A DNA stretch of 64,000 nt from Streptomyces sp. NBC_01298 (GCF_035978755.1 NZ_CP108414.1:3782001-3846000), one strand, 5' to 3'. Positions 8,443 to 18,900 are shown, counted from the stretch's first letter. Notes: a model not told the origin generated them from the sequence alone. Translations and numbers: made by a program.

Positions 8443-8480
8443 GGACGGCCGGCCCGGGGGACGCCCCGGACCGGCCGTTC
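8443..8480. terminator. Terminator between chorismate mutase and the sortase substrate
   Basis: A GC-rich hairpin of about 17 bp with one mismatch. T-rich bases follow on the plus side, and a CCTTT tract follows on the minus side, so it could serve both convergent genes. Confidence 0.65.
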
Positions 8481-8484
8481 TTCT

Positions 8485-8552
8485 GTTTCCCCCGTTGTTT
8501 CCCCCGCGGGCCCCCGTTGCTTCCCCCCGCGGGTCCCCCGTTCGTTCCCCCG
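8485..8552. repeat. Imperfect tandem repeat of C-runs and GTT
   Basis: Three imperfect copies of a unit of about 20-24 bp built from a C-run, GTT, TTCCCCC and GCGGG, immediately beyond the terminator and before the stop codon of the sortase substrate. It is a non-coding low-complexity tract and no function is apparent. Confidence 0.5.
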
Positions 8553-8561
8553 GCTACGCCG

Positions 8562-10217
8562 TTACGCGCGGCCGGTTGTCCGGCGCCGGAACGCCAGGAA
8601 CACGGCGCCGCCCGCGGCCACGAGGACCGCGCCGGCGAGCAGGATCGGCCCGGCGGTGACGCCGGTCTCGGCGAGGCCGCCGTTCGGCGTCTTGCCGTTG
8701 CCGGTACTGGCGCCCGGGCTCGGAGTGGCGCTCGTGCTCGGCGTGGCCGTCGGGCTCGTGGAAGACGTCGGCTTCGGGCCGGGCGTGGTCGGGGTCGGCG
8801 TGGGCGTGACCTGCTTGCCGTTGATCACGAAGGCGGCCTTGTCGTTGGCGTGCTTCGGGTCCCAGCTGATCGGCGCGGCGCCGTCGGGCGACCAGCTGCC
8901 GACGGTGACGGACCCGGTGGCCTCCGCGATGACCTTCTCGATCTTCAACTCGAAGGGGAAGCTGAACTTCTCCTTCTCCCCGATGACGTGCGAGGTCGGG
9001 CAGAAGTAGCGCGGTGCGCCCAGCCGACCTTCGCGGTAGCCCCCCGAGGCCGTGACGGCCCTGCAGAACTTGGGCGCCTTGGTGACCTTCGCGCCCGCCG
9101 GGATCACGATGTCCGCCATGGCGACGTCCTCGCCCGAGCGGAGGTAGGCGACCCACGCGGGGCCGTCGTTGCGGAAGCCGATGGCGGCCTTGACCGTCTC
9201 GCCCGCCTTGCCCTTCACGGAGAGGGGCTCGGCCACCAGGTCGGCGGTGTTCTTCACCGAGAAGCCGAACTCGTGCTGGTTGTTCCACGGGTCCAGGTCC
9301 ACCCCGCGCGGCGTGGCCTTGGCCGAGCGCGTCTTGAGGCCCAGCTTCTTGCCCGTGCGGGGCGTGCTGAACTTCTGCGTGGACTTCGGCTGGGAGCCGG
9401 CCTCGTGCACCCCGTAGATCAGCTCGTCGATGAAGGCGTGCGGAGCGGCCTTGAGGGTCAGCGCGCCGGCGATCTCCCAGACCTCGCCCGGCTTGATCTC
9501 GTTGTCGAAGGTGCAGACCGTCACGCCCCAGCCCACGTTCCAGGGCTGGCCCGTGCTGTCGTCCTGGCTGAAGGCGCAGTTGTCGTACTGCTCGACCAGG
9601 CCCATGCCGTGCGTGGTGATCATCTCCAGCGCCACGCCCTTGACCGGCTCGGTGCCCGCGTTGGCGAAGACGACCGGGAGCGGCTGGGTCTCACCCGGGA
9701 CCAGCTTCGACTTCAGCTTGGCCTTTTCCAGGACCAGGTCCGGGCCGCCGACCCGGACCTCGGTGGTGGTGGGCTTGAAGGTGGCGCCCTGCGCCGCGCC
9801 GGTCATCGTCAGGTCGGCGACCGTGCCGTTCTTGCTGCCCTTGGCGGCGGTGAGGTCCAGGGACACGACCTCGCTGCCGTACGTCCAGACCGCCCAGTCC
9901 GTGCAGGTGACCTTCGTCGCCGTGAGGGTGCAGTCGTTGGAACGCTCCGGGGTGAGCTTCACGTCGGCGACGCCCTTGAGGGGGGTCAGGTCGATCGTGT
10001 AGGTGGCGTGCTCGCCGAAGTCCTTGCCCGTCTCGTTCTCGACGACGAAGCCGACGGTGGTCGGCCGCGCCTTCCCGGCGTCCCCCGGGTGCGGGTGCAG
10101 GCCGATCTCCTCCGGGCTGGTGAGCGTGAATACCGGGTCCGCCGCGTTCGCGGGGGTGGCGGCCAGGCCGACGGCCACCAGGCCGGCTGCCGCCAGCAGG
10201 GAGATGCGCTTTCTCAT
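8562..10217 (-). CDS. Cell-wall anchored surface protein with LAETG sorting signal
   Basis: A 551-residue secreted protein. The start is ATG 10217, behind AAGGACGGC. A Sec signal peptide (basic MRKR, hydrophobic core, cleavage after TPANA) is followed by about 450 residues of beta-rich domains, then a Thr/Pro/Ser-rich spacer of about 45 residues. The C-terminus is a sorting signal: LAETG at about 515-519, a hydrophobic helix and a final RRRTTGRA. LAXTG is the motif recognised by class E sortases of Streptomyces rather than LPXTG. Paired Cys in the ectodomain (for example SNDC/VTC) suggest disulfides. Ligand and role are unknown. Terminators lie on both sides, so it is probably monocistronic. 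Confidence 0.85.
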   Translation of the reverse strand: MRKRISLLAAAGLVAVGLAATPANAADPVFTLTSPEEIGLHPHPGDAGKARPTTVGFVVENETGKDFGEHATYTIDLTPLKGVADVKLTPERSNDCTLTATKVTCTDWAVWTYGSEVVSLDLTAAKGSKNGTVADLTMTGAAQGATFKPTTTEVRVGGPDLVLEKAKLKSKLVPGETQPLPVVFANAGTEPVKGVALEMITTHGMGLVEQYDNCAFSQDDSTGQPWNVGWGVTVCTFDNEIKPGEVWEIAGALTLKAAPHAFIDELIYGVHEAGSQPKSTQKFSTPRTGKKLGLKTRSAKATPRGVDLDPWNNQHEFGFSVKNTADLVAEPLSVKGKAGETVKAAIGFRNDGPAWVAYLRSGEDVAMADIVIPAGAKVTKAPKFCRAVTASGGYREGRLGAPRYFCPTSHVIGEKEKFSFPFELKIEKVIAEATGSVTVGSWSPDGAAPISWDPKHANDKAAFVINGKQVTPTPTPTTPGPKPTSSTSPTATPSTSATPSPGASTGNGKTPNGGLAETGVTAGPILLAGAVLVAAGGAVFLAFRRRTTGRA

Positions 10218-10375
10218 GCCGTCCTTGACCAGCGAGGTCCCTCCCGGGTTGCCCCCTTCACCCTGTGACGCACGCCACACATCCGTGACCGGATTCCGCT
10301 ACAACCATCCGGGCCCCGCGGCTGTCATCCATGTAGTTCGGCGGGTACCGCGCTCGGAGGGGGAGTGCGGTGCCC

Positions 10376-10418
10376 GCCGAAGTCGTTCGGCGGTGGAGCG
10401 GTGCCGAACGACTTCGGC
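10376..10418 (-). terminator. Terminator of the GMC oxidoreductase gene
   Basis: A 16-bp perfect inverted repeat (10376-10391 and 10403-10418) with an 11-nt loop, 25 nt beyond the stop codon of the minus-strand gene. Confidence 0.7.
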
Positions 10419-10427
10419 TGCCGGCGG

Positions 10428-10457
10428 CTATTCGGCGGGCGACTATTCGGCGGGCGA
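10428..10457. repeat. 15-bp tandem duplication carrying the stop codon
   Basis: Two identical copies of CTATTCGGCGGGCGA (10428-10442 and 10443-10457). The stop codon TAG of the GMC gene (10443-10445) sits in the second copy, and a second in-frame TAG is supplied by the first. Confidence 0.9.
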
Positions 10458-12236
10458 CGCCGCCCGCGGCGGGATCTCCGGTACCGCCAGGAACGGCAGG
10501 CGCAGCGCCCCGAAGGCCTCCTTCGGCACCGCCGGGCGGGCCGGTTCCACGGCCGCCAGGCGGGTGTAGGCCGCCCCCTGCTCCGGGCGCGGGTCGCGCT
10601 CGCCGTTGTTCGGCCAGTAGGACATCGCCCGTTCCGCCTGCGCGGTGATCGTCAGCGACGGGTTGACCCCGAGGTTCGCGGAGACCGCCGAGCCGTCCAC
10701 CACCGAGATGCCCGGGTGCCCGTAGAGCCGGTGGTACGGGTCGACCACGCCCTCCTCGGGCGAGGCGCCGATCGGGCAGCCGCCGAGGAAGTGCGCCGTC
10801 AGCGGGGTGCCCATCAGCTCGCCGATGTTGCTGCCCGGGAACCCGTTGATCTCCTCGGCCAGCAGCGTCGCCGCCCGCGTGGCCTCGGCGATCTGTACGG
10901 GGTTGGGCGCGCCGTGGCCCTGCCGGGCGGTGAGCAGCCCCTTCCCCAAGCCGCCGGGCTTGCGGTAGGTGGTCAGGGAGTTGTCCAGGGACTGCATGAC
11001 CAGGCCGATGATGGTCCGCTCCGACCAGCGCCGGTTGGAGAGGGACCGCAGCAGCTGGAGCGGGTGGCGGGCGGTGCGCCCGAGCCAGGCGCGGACCCGG
11101 TGGCCGGAGTACGGCACCTGGAGGATCGTCATGAACCCCATCGCGTTGGAGCCCTTGCCGTAGCGCACCGGCTCGATGTGCGTGTCGGCGTTCGGGTGCA
11201 CCGAGGAGGTGATGGCCACGCCCCGCGTGAAGTCCGCGCGCTTGTCCTTGCCGTGCCGCTTGCGGTAGCGGCGGTCATCGGTCTGAGCCCCTACGAGGCC
11301 TTCGGAGTTGGTCCGGGTCAGATCGCCGAGGCGGTCCGAGAGGCGGGGCAGCTCGCCGAGGTCCTTCATCGTGTGCAGGAGGGTCTGGGTGCCGTAGGTA
11401 CCCGCCGCGACGACCACGTAGCGGGCGCGCAGCACCTTGGGCTCGGCGCGGCGGCGGCCCTCGGTGGGGACGGTGCGGACGCGGTAGCCGCCGTCGGGGT
11501 GGTCGGAGAGGGCCGTGACCGTGGTCATGGGGTGGATGACGGCGCCGGCCCGCTCGGCGAGGTGCAGGTAGTTCTCGTTCAGGGTGTTCTTCGCGCCGTG
11601 CCGGCAGCCGGTCATGCACTCGCCGCACTCGGTGCAGGCCTTGCGGGAGGGGCCGGCGCCGCCGAAGTACGGGTCGGCGACCTCGTCACCGGGGCGGACC
11701 TTGCCCTGGCCCGCCGCATCCTCCCCGTCCCCGAAGAAGACGCCGACCGGGGCCATGTGGAAGGAGTCCGCGACGCCCATCTTGGCGGCGGCCGCCTTGA
11801 GGTGGACGTCGGAGGGGGTCGTCGTCGGGTTGAGCCGGACCCCGAGCATGCGCTTGGCCTGGTCGTAGTAGGGGGCGAGCTCGTCCCGCCAGTCCGTGAT
11901 GGACGCCCACTGCCGGTCCTCGAAGAAGGCGGTGGGGGGCACGTAGAGGGTGTTGGCGTAGTTGAGGGAGCCGCCGCCGACGCCCGCGCCCGCGAGGACC
12001 ATCACGTTGCCGAGGAGGTGGATGCGCTGGATCCCGTACAGCCCGAGGGCCGGGGCCCACAGGTAGTTGCGCAGGTCCCAGCTGTTCTTCGGCAGGCTCT
12101 CGCGGGTGAAGCGGCGCCCCGCCTCCAGGACGCCGACCCGGTACCCCTTCTCGGAGAGCCGCAGCGCCGAGACCGACCCTCCGAAACCCGATCCGATGAC
12201 GATGACGTCGTAGTCGAAGTCGTGGTCGTACGACAC
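10443..12236 (-). CDS. GMC-family FAD-dependent oxidoreductase (cholesterol oxidase-like)
   Basis: A 597-residue flavoenzyme oxidising an alcohol group. The FAD-binding motif is at the N-terminus, DVIVIGSGFGGSVSALRLSE ending in an acidic residue. A second flavin region has GVGGGSLNYANTLYVPP. The Cys-rich segment CTECGECMTGC near residues 200-215 is typical of the cholesterol oxidase-like branch of GMC proteins. The C-terminus has VVDGSAVSANLGVNPSLTIT, containing the Asn that lines the active site. The GTG start at 12236 is preceded by GGGGAGG. The SSADH gene lies 74 nt upstream on the same strand, so the two are probably co-transcribed and may handle successive alcohol and aldehyde steps. The substrate is unknown. 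Confidence 0.85.
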   Translation of the reverse strand: MSYDHDFDYDVIVIGSGFGGSVSALRLSEKGYRVGVLEAGRRFTRESLPKNSWDLRNYLWAPALGLYGIQRIHLLGNVMVLAGAGVGGGSLNYANTLYVPPTAFFEDRQWASITDWRDELAPYYDQAKRMLGVRLNPTTTPSDVHLKAAAAKMGVADSFHMAPVGVFFGDGEDAAGQGKVRPGDEVADPYFGGAGPSRKACTECGECMTGCRHGAKNTLNENYLHLAERAGAVIHPMTTVTALSDHPDGGYRVRTVPTEGRRRAEPKVLRARYVVVAAGTYGTQTLLHTMKDLGELPRLSDRLGDLTRTNSEGLVGAQTDDRRYRKRHGKDKRADFTRGVAITSSVHPNADTHIEPVRYGKGSNAMGFMTILQVPYSGHRVRAWLGRTARHPLQLLRSLSNRRWSERTIIGLVMQSLDNSLTTYRKPGGLGKGLLTARQGHGAPNPVQIAEATRAATLLAEEINGFPGSNIGELMGTPLTAHFLGGCPIGASPEEGVVDPYHRLYGHPGISVVDGSAVSANLGVNPSLTITAQAERAMSYWPNNGERDPRPEQGAAYTRLAAVEPARPAVPKEAFGALRLPFLAVPEIPPRAASPAE

Positions 12237-12250
12237 TGCGGTGCCTCCCC

Positions 12251-12309
12251 GAACAGAACGGAACGGAACGGACGGAACGGAAACGGATGGAACAGACGGA
12301 ACGGAACTG
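12251..12309. repeat. GAACG-type pentanucleotide repeat
   Basis: A tract of about 60 bases built from GAACG/GGAAC units with small interruptions fills most of the gap between the SSADH and GMC genes. Slippage would change the spacing between the two genes. Confidence 0.8.
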
Positions 12310-12310
12310 A

Positions 12311-13939
12311 CTAGCGGAGTCGGAACGCCTTCATGACCTGGAGGCTGCGGGTCATGAACGCCGCGTACTTCTCGTCGTCCATCCCCAGCGAGGGGCCCAT
12401 CGGCAGCAGCCGCTGGTGGGCGACGGTCTGGGCCTCGGTGTACTTGAGGATGCCCTCGGAGCCGTGGCGGCGGCCGAGGCCGGATTCCTTCATGCCGCCC
12501 ATGGGGGCCTGGGCGCTGCCGTAGGCCGGGGCGTAGCCCTCGTTGATGTTGACGGTGCCGGTGCGCAGGCGGGCCGAGACGGCGTGGCCGCGGCGGGCGT
12601 CCTTCGTCCACACGCTGGAGTTCAGGCCGTAGGCGGTGCCGTTGGCCTCCTCGATGACCTCGTCCTCGTCGGTGAAGCGGTAGATGGAGACGACCGGACC
12701 GAAGGTCTCCTCCCCGCACACCGCCATCGCGGACTCGACGCCGTCGAGGATGGTCGGCTCGTAGAAGAGCGGGCCGATGTCGGGGCGGGCGACGCCGCCG
12801 GTGACGAGGGTGGCGCCCTTGGCGACGGCGTCGTCCACATGGCGCTGTACGGCCTCCAGCTGGCGCTCGCCGGCCAGGGAGCCCATGTCGGCGCCGTAGG
12901 CGAGGGAGGAACCGAGCCGCATAGCCTTCGTACGGGCGGCGAACCGGGCGACGAACTCGTCGGCGATCGAGGCGTGCACGTACAGCCGCTCGATGGAGAT
13001 GCAGAGCTGGCCGGCGGAGGAGAAGCAGGCGCGGACGGCGCCGGCGGCGGCCTTCTCCACGTCGGCGTCGCGCAGGACGAGCATGGCGTTCTTGCCGCCG
13101 AGCTCGAGGGAGACCCCGATCAGGCGGGCGGCCGCGCCCTGGGCGACCTCGCGGCCGGTACGCGTGGAGCCGGTGAACGAAACGTAGTCGGCGCGGCGGA
13201 CCAGCTCGGGGCCGACGACCGGGCCCTCGCCGAGCACGATCTGGAACACCTCGGCCGGCAGGCCCGCCTCGATCATCAGGTCGCGGGCCCACAGGGCGGT
13301 CAGCGCGGTCTCGGTGTCGGGCTTCATCACGACGGCGTTGCCCGCGACGAAGGCGGGCAGGGCGTCGCCGATGGACAGTTCGAGGGGGTAGTTCCAGGGG
13401 GCGATCTGGCCGATGACCCCGCGCGGCTGGCGCAGCTCGGTGACCTTGGTGAGGGTGGGCATGGCGCCCGTGTGGCCCTTGGGGCGCAGGTACGAGGGGG
13501 CCTTGCGGCCGTAGTGCCGGGCCGCGATCGAGACGGCCTGGACCTCCTCGTGGGCGTGCAGCCGGGCCTTGCCGGTCTCCAGCTGGATCAGGTCGAGCAC
13601 CTCGGCCTGCCGGGACAGGACCAGGTCGTGGAAGCGCAGCAGTACGGCGGCCCGCGCGCGGACGGGCACGGCGGCCCAGGCGGGCTGCGCGGCGCGGGCG
13701 GCGGCGAAGGCCGCCTCCACGTCCTCGGGGGTGGCCTCGGGAAGCTCCGCGAGCCGGTCCCCGGTGAAGGGGCTGTGGTTGGCGGTGCGGCCGGAGCCGG
13801 CCACTCCGCGGGTCAGCCGGGCGACCAGTTCGGGGGTCACCACGTCGGCGGCGCTCCGGGCGCCGGCCGGGGCGGGGGCGACCGGGTTGGTGGGCTGCGG
13901 GGCGCTGCGGAGGGGGGCCGGGGCCTGCGTGTCCGTCAT
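12311..13939 (-). CDS. Succinate-semialdehyde dehydrogenase (aldehyde dehydrogenase family)
   Basis: A 542-residue NAD(P)-dependent aldehyde dehydrogenase. Start ATG 13939 (MTDTQAPAPL). Catalytic elements are present: the general base Glu in VSLELGGKNAM, the nucleophile Cys in SSAGQLCISIERLYVH, and the nucleotide-binding segment FTGSTRTGREVA. The Cys loop and overall sequence match actinobacterial succinic semialdehyde dehydrogenases (GabD type), which oxidise succinate semialdehyde to succinate from GABA. Other aldehydes are possible, particularly because the gene is followed by a GMC alcohol oxidase. The N-terminal 35 residues are Ala/Pro-rich and probably disordered. Confidence 0.85.
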   Translation of the reverse strand: MTDTQAPAPLRSAPQPTNPVAPAPAGARSAADVVTPELVARLTRGVAGSGRTANHSPFTGDRLAELPEATPEDVEAAFAAARAAQPAWAAVPVRARAAVLLRFHDLVLSRQAEVLDLIQLETGKARLHAHEEVQAVSIAARHYGRKAPSYLRPKGHTGAMPTLTKVTELRQPRGVIGQIAPWNYPLELSIGDALPAFVAGNAVVMKPDTETALTALWARDLMIEAGLPAEVFQIVLGEGPVVGPELVRRADYVSFTGSTRTGREVAQGAAARLIGVSLELGGKNAMLVLRDADVEKAAAGAVRACFSSAGQLCISIERLYVHASIADEFVARFAARTKAMRLGSSLAYGADMGSLAGERQLEAVQRHVDDAVAKGATLVTGGVARPDIGPLFYEPTILDGVESAMAVCGEETFGPVVSIYRFTDEDEVIEEANGTAYGLNSSVWTKDARRGHAVSARLRTGTVNINEGYAPAYGSAQAPMGGMKESGLGRRHGSEGILKYTEAQTVAHQRLLPMGPSLGMDDEKYAAFMTRSLQVMKAFRLR

Positions 13940-14060
13940 GGGCGTGAGCGTATTCCGCCGGGGGGTGCTTTGGGTACCCGCCGGTAACCGGATTTTGCCA
14001 TTTATGCCAGTGATCACTGGCGGGATGGCGGAAATCCGGGCACCGGGGGCCTTGGGGGCC

Positions 14061-15785
14061 TCAGGAGGCCGGGGCCGGCTGCCAGCCGCTGAGCACGATG
14101 TCGAACTGTTCCCGGGTGATGTCCCAGTCCGCAACCGGACCCGACATGTACACCGCGTACTCGGTGCCGTCCGGCGCGTAGTACATCTGCTCGATGGCCT
14201 TGCGCGGCCCGGTGAAGGCCCCGGTCTTCTCCGTCCAGACGAACTCCCACAGGGCGGCCTTGACCTGCCCCCGGAAGGTGTTCGGGTGCAGGGTCAGGCG
14301 CACGTAGTCGGAGCGCTTCTGCACCTGCTTCTCCAGATCGAGCAGGTGCGCGTACGGGTCCTTGAACTTCGGGTCGCGGTCCACCGCGATCCGGATGAAG
14401 TGCTTGCCGTCGTCCCGGGTGTAGTCGATCTGCGTCCCGTCCTCGCGGCGCTTCCAGCCGTCCGGGACGAAGAGGGAGAAGCCCTCCTTGTCGACCGCCT
14501 TCACCCAGCCCGCCGGCGGAGCCTTCTGCACCTGCCCCTTGGCGTCCCCGGCGCCGGACGAGGCACCGGAGGACGCACCGGCCGACGTGCCGGACGAAGC
14601 ACCGGCCGACGCGTCCTGGGTACCGGCCGTGCGGCCCGGGATCCCGCCGTCCGTGGTCGAGTCGCCGGTGTACTTCAGGATCCCGAACACCCCGCCGCCG
14701 CCGAGCAGCGCCGCCACCACCGCCACGGCCGCGGCCCGCCTGATCCGGCCGGGGGCTCCGGTGTCGCGGCCGCCCCGTCCGCCCGGTCCGGCCTCGGAAC
14801 GCGTGGCGAACACCGGCTCCGGCGCCGGCTCCCGGCTCCGCCCCTGCTCCCCTTCACCGGGCGGCGCCGCGATGTCCGCCGGCTCGCTCCGGGCGGCGCC
14901 CAGCTCCTCGGAGCCCATCGCGCGCGTGGGTACGTACGCCTGCGCCGACTTCGGCTCCCGGCCCTCCATCGCCTGCAGCAGCATCTGCTCGGCCTCGTCC
15001 GCCGACGGCCGCTGCGCCGGGTCCTTGCGCAGCAGCGCCGTGATGACCGGGGCCAGCGCGCCCGCGTGCGTCGGGGCGGGCGGCTCCTCGTTCACCACGG
15101 CCTGCAGGCTGGAGATGGGCGAGGTGCGGCGGAAGGGCGAGCGGGCCTCGACGGCCGTGTACAGGGTCGCGCCGAGCGACCACAGGTCGGAGGACGGATC
15201 GGGGGAACCGCCGGTGACCCGCTCGGGGGCCAGGTAGTCGATGGAGCCGATGAGTTCACCGGTGCGCGTGATGGAGGAGTCGCCCTCGATCGCGGCGATG
15301 CCGAAGTCGGCGAGCATCACCCGCCCGTCCTTGGCGAGCATCACGTTGCCCGGCTTCACGTCCCGGTGCAGTACCCCGACCGCGTGCGCGGCGCGCAGCG
15401 CGCCGAGCACGTGCAGCCCGATCCGGGCCGCCTCCCGTGGCTCGATGCGGCCCGCCGTCTTCGCCGCGTCCGCGAGGGAGGGACCGTCGATGTACTCCAT
15501 GACGATCCAGGGCCGGTCGTCGTGTTCCAGTACGTCGTGGACCGTGACGACCGCCGGATGCTGGATCCGGGCCGCGGCCCGGGCCTCCTTCTGCGTCCGC
15601 TGGTGCAGGACGTCCCGGTCCGCCTGGGCGACGTACAGCCCCGCCGTCAGCTCCTTGACGGCGACCGTCCGGTGCAGCAGCTCATCGTGCGCGCGCCACA
15701 CCTTGCCCATGCCGCCCCTGCCGATGGGCTCCACGAGCCGGTACCGGCCCGCGAGCACCGCACCCGCACCTGTCTGCTGTTCCAC
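14061..15785 (-). CDS. Membrane Ser/Thr protein kinase
   Basis: A 574-residue PknB-type receptor kinase. The kinase domain (about residues 14-275) has the Gly-rich loop IGRGGMGKVW, catalytic Lys about 44 in VAVKEL, HRDVKPGN (Asp about 141), ADFGIA, and LAPERV in place of the APE motif, so it should be active. A Pro/Arg-rich linker and one membrane helix (about 348-370) follow, then an Ala/Ser/Gly spacer and an external domain of about 140 residues starting near GFSLFVPDGW. The external domain resembles those of the next two genes. It is the last gene of a three-gene minus-strand group. GTG start at 15785. Confidence 0.92.
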   Translation of the reverse strand: MEQQTGAGAVLAGRYRLVEPIGRGGMGKVWRAHDELLHRTVAVKELTAGLYVAQADRDVLHQRTQKEARAAARIQHPAVVTVHDVLEHDDRPWIVMEYIDGPSLADAAKTAGRIEPREAARIGLHVLGALRAAHAVGVLHRDVKPGNVMLAKDGRVMLADFGIAAIEGDSSITRTGELIGSIDYLAPERVTGGSPDPSSDLWSLGATLYTAVEARSPFRRTSPISSLQAVVNEEPPAPTHAGALAPVITALLRKDPAQRPSADEAEQMLLQAMEGREPKSAQAYVPTRAMGSEELGAARSEPADIAAPPGEGEQGRSREPAPEPVFATRSEAGPGGRGGRDTGAPGRIRRAAAVAVVAALLGGGGVFGILKYTGDSTTDGGIPGRTAGTQDASAGASSGTSAGASSGASSGAGDAKGQVQKAPPAGWVKAVDKEGFSLFVPDGWKRREDGTQIDYTRDDGKHFIRIAVDRDPKFKDPYAHLLDLEKQVQKRSDYVRLTLHPNTFRGQVKAALWEFVWTEKTGAFTGPRKAIEQMYYAPDGTEYAVYMSGPVADWDITREQFDIVLSGWQPAPAS

Positions 15786-15902
15786 GAATCCCCGCCGCCG
15801 CTCTGTGCACTTCCGGTCAGACTACGGAGATCGCGGGCGACGGCGGAACCACTCGGAGGCGGTTCGGCCGCACTGTGACGCAATCGCCGTACTGATAGCG
15901 CG

Positions 15903-18900
15903 TCAGCCGCCGCTCCTGTAGCTGGCCGTCGCCTGCTCGAAGGTCTCGGTGACCTTGCCCTCCTGGTCCTGCGGGCCGGTGACCATCACGACGTGGTAGG
16001 AACCTCCGAGCGCCACGACGAAGTTGCGGGCCACGACGGAACGGCCGTTGCCGTCGATCCAGGTGTACCGGCCGGTGACGCGGAGCTGGTTGCCGACCTT
16101 GGTGGACCTGATGTCGCTCACGCTGGACCAGGTGGAGGAGCGGTACGGAGCCAGCTCGGGCTCCTTGTCCTTCTGGTAGGTGGCCGGGTCGGGGTTGCCC
16201 TGGACCTTGTCCCGGCCGGGGACGACGGTCAGGACGAAGTCCCCCTCCGTGTAGCGGACCTGACCGGACTCGTTCATTCCGCGGCGCTCCCAGCCGTTCG
16301 GAACGTTGATCGAGAAGTGCTCGGCGTCCTGCTGGGCGGTGTACCCGGACGGAGCGGTCACGCCCGGCTGCGGGGCCGGCTTGGACTCGGGCGGGCTCGG
16401 GTTCGCGGAAGGGCCCGTGCCCTGGCCGGACCCGCTCGGCTTCGGGCTCGGCTTCGGGCTCTGCTTCGGGTTCTGCGACTGGGTCGCGGCGGGCGGCTTC
16501 ATTCCGGCCGCCTTCTGCCCGCCGCCCTGCGGATCGGCGGAGCGGGGCATGAAGAACAGGGCGTAGGCCACGGCTCCCGAGAGCAGGACGAGGATCCCCA
16601 GTAACAGGGAACGGCCCAGCGAGCGCGGCTTGCGGGGGTGTTCGGCGCTGCGGTGCCGGCCGTGCAGGTCGGCTCGCCGCCGTGCGACGGGGAGCCTGGC
16701 CGGATCCTCCACCACCGGCGGCAGCATGGCGAAGCCGCCGTCGGGCTCCGGGGCGGAGCGCACGAGGGAGCGCAGCCAGCCGCGGAGCTCCTCGAAGTCG
16801 GGCCGCTCGGTCGGGTCCTGACGGAGCAGGGACTCCACGATCGGGCGCAGCGGGCCGCACTCCTCGGCGAAGGCGGGGGGCTCCGCGCAGACCATCTCCA
16901 CGAGCTCGGCGACGCTGTCCTCGGGGTACGGGGCATGGCCCTGTACGGCCCGGTACAGCAGCGCGCCGAGCCCCCAGAGGTCGGTGGCCGGCCCGACGGG
17001 CGCGGCCAACTGCCACGGCCCGTGCACGGCCTGCGCCTGCTCGGGAGCCCACCGCTCGGTGACGGCCCCGACGACGGCCATCCGCGTCTGCCGGGCCCGC
17101 TCGGCATCGAGCCCGCTCCGCGGCCCGCTCCCCCACCCGACAGCCCCACCCGCGCGCTGCCCGGCCCCGGGGGCGACCGCGTACCCGGGAGCCCCCTGCG
17201 GCCCGCCCTGCGGACCGCCCTGCGGACCCGCCTGGCCGGGGCCGCGGGCGCCGTGCACCACCGGATACCCGCCACCGCCTTGCGGACCGGACTGTGGGCC
17301 GCCCTGGCCGTAGCCGCCGGGGCCGGGGGCCGTCGCGTATCCGGCGCCGGTCTGTGGGCCGGGCTGCCCGTAGCCGCCCGCCCCGGAAGCTGTCGCGTAC
17401 CCGGCGGTGCTCTGCGGGCCGCCGTGGTCGGGGTTCGCCGGATCGGGGCGGCCCGGCTCGAGCTGGAGTTGCCCGCCGTACCCGGCGACCGGCCGGTCGA
17501 GGCCCGCCTGATCCTGGGCCGGGTGGCCCGGTCCCTGCGCGGTCGGCCCGTGGCCCGGCCCGTGCTCCCCGCCGTCCTGCGGCTGCGCCTGGCCGTCGGG
17601 GGAGACCCCGGGCGTGCCGCCGTCCGGGGTGTCCGCCTGGTGGTAGCCCTGGGGAAGGGCGAGCTGCGCCGGCAGCGCCGCGCGGGCCGGCGGCTCCGCT
17701 TCGGCCGGCGGCAGGGCCTGGCGGCGCGGGGTGGCGCCGTGCCAGGCCGCGCCGCTGTCCGGGCCGCCGTACGGGTACGAGTACCCCTGCGGCAGCTTCG
17801 ACCCCTCCGGCCTCGGCTCCGCCTCGGGCTCCGGCGCGGGCTCGGCCCCGGACCCGGCCTTGCGCTGCTCGGTGATCCGCGCGGCGGCCTGGGCCCCGGC
17901 CCGGTACGCGGCGATGGCCCCGGCCCGCGCGGCGGCCTTCAGATCGGGCCGCTCCCCGGCGCTGCCCGGGGTGGAGGAAGTCCCCGGGGTGCCGGGGGTG
18001 CCATGGCCACCGGCAGGCGCGAGGGCGCCGGAGGGGCCGGGCGTGTCGGCCGCGCCAGGGCCTCCGGACACGCCATAGGGACCGGCCAAGTCAGGGCCGC
18101 CGGGGCCGCCAGGGGCTCCGGGCACGCCATAGGGACCGGCCAAGTCGGCGCCACCCGAGGCGCCGGGCGCATTCGGAGCCTCGGGGGTACCGGAAGTACC
18201 GGACCTGCCGGAGCCGTCGGGACGGCTCCCGGTACCGGGGCTTATGTGGTCCCGGTAGCGCGGCCCGGTGTCGTAGCCCGGAGCCACGAGCGGCGCGTAC
18301 TCCGCCGCGTTCCCGCCCCGCTGTCCGCCGTCGTCGCGCCCGGAACGCTCCCCGGGCCCGCCCCCGTACGGGTCGTCGTACCGGTCGCCGAGCTCCCTGG
18401 GCTCCCCGCCCCGCTGCCCGCCGGCGAGGCCCGCACCGTGCCCGGCCCCCGGCTGGTACCCCGCGTCCGCCCCCGGCCCGCTCCAGGCGCCCCCCGGGGC
18501 ACCGCCGTACCCCGTGTCCGCGCCCGCCTCCGGCCCGGCCAGCGCGGCGCGGCCGTAGCCACCACCGCTCTCGGGCGGACCCGCCGCGAACCCCGGGCCG
18601 CCCGGTTCACCGCCCGGCCAGGGCCAGGGCTCCGCGGCAGGGTCCGTACCGTCCTGCGGCGGGACAGGGTCGTACCCGCACAGGGCGTCCTCCGCCGCCC
18701 CCGCCGCCAGTCCCGTCAGGACGACCCGCCCGTCCTCGCAGATCAGCACCGTCCGCATGGTGATGTTCCGGTGCGTCCACCCGTGGGCGTGCAGCACCCG
18801 CAGCGCGGTCAGCACGTCCGCCGCCACCTCCGCCGCCCGGTACGGGCTCAGCGGTTCGTCGGCGATCAGCGCCGCCAGCGGTCTGGCCGGGACGAGTTCG

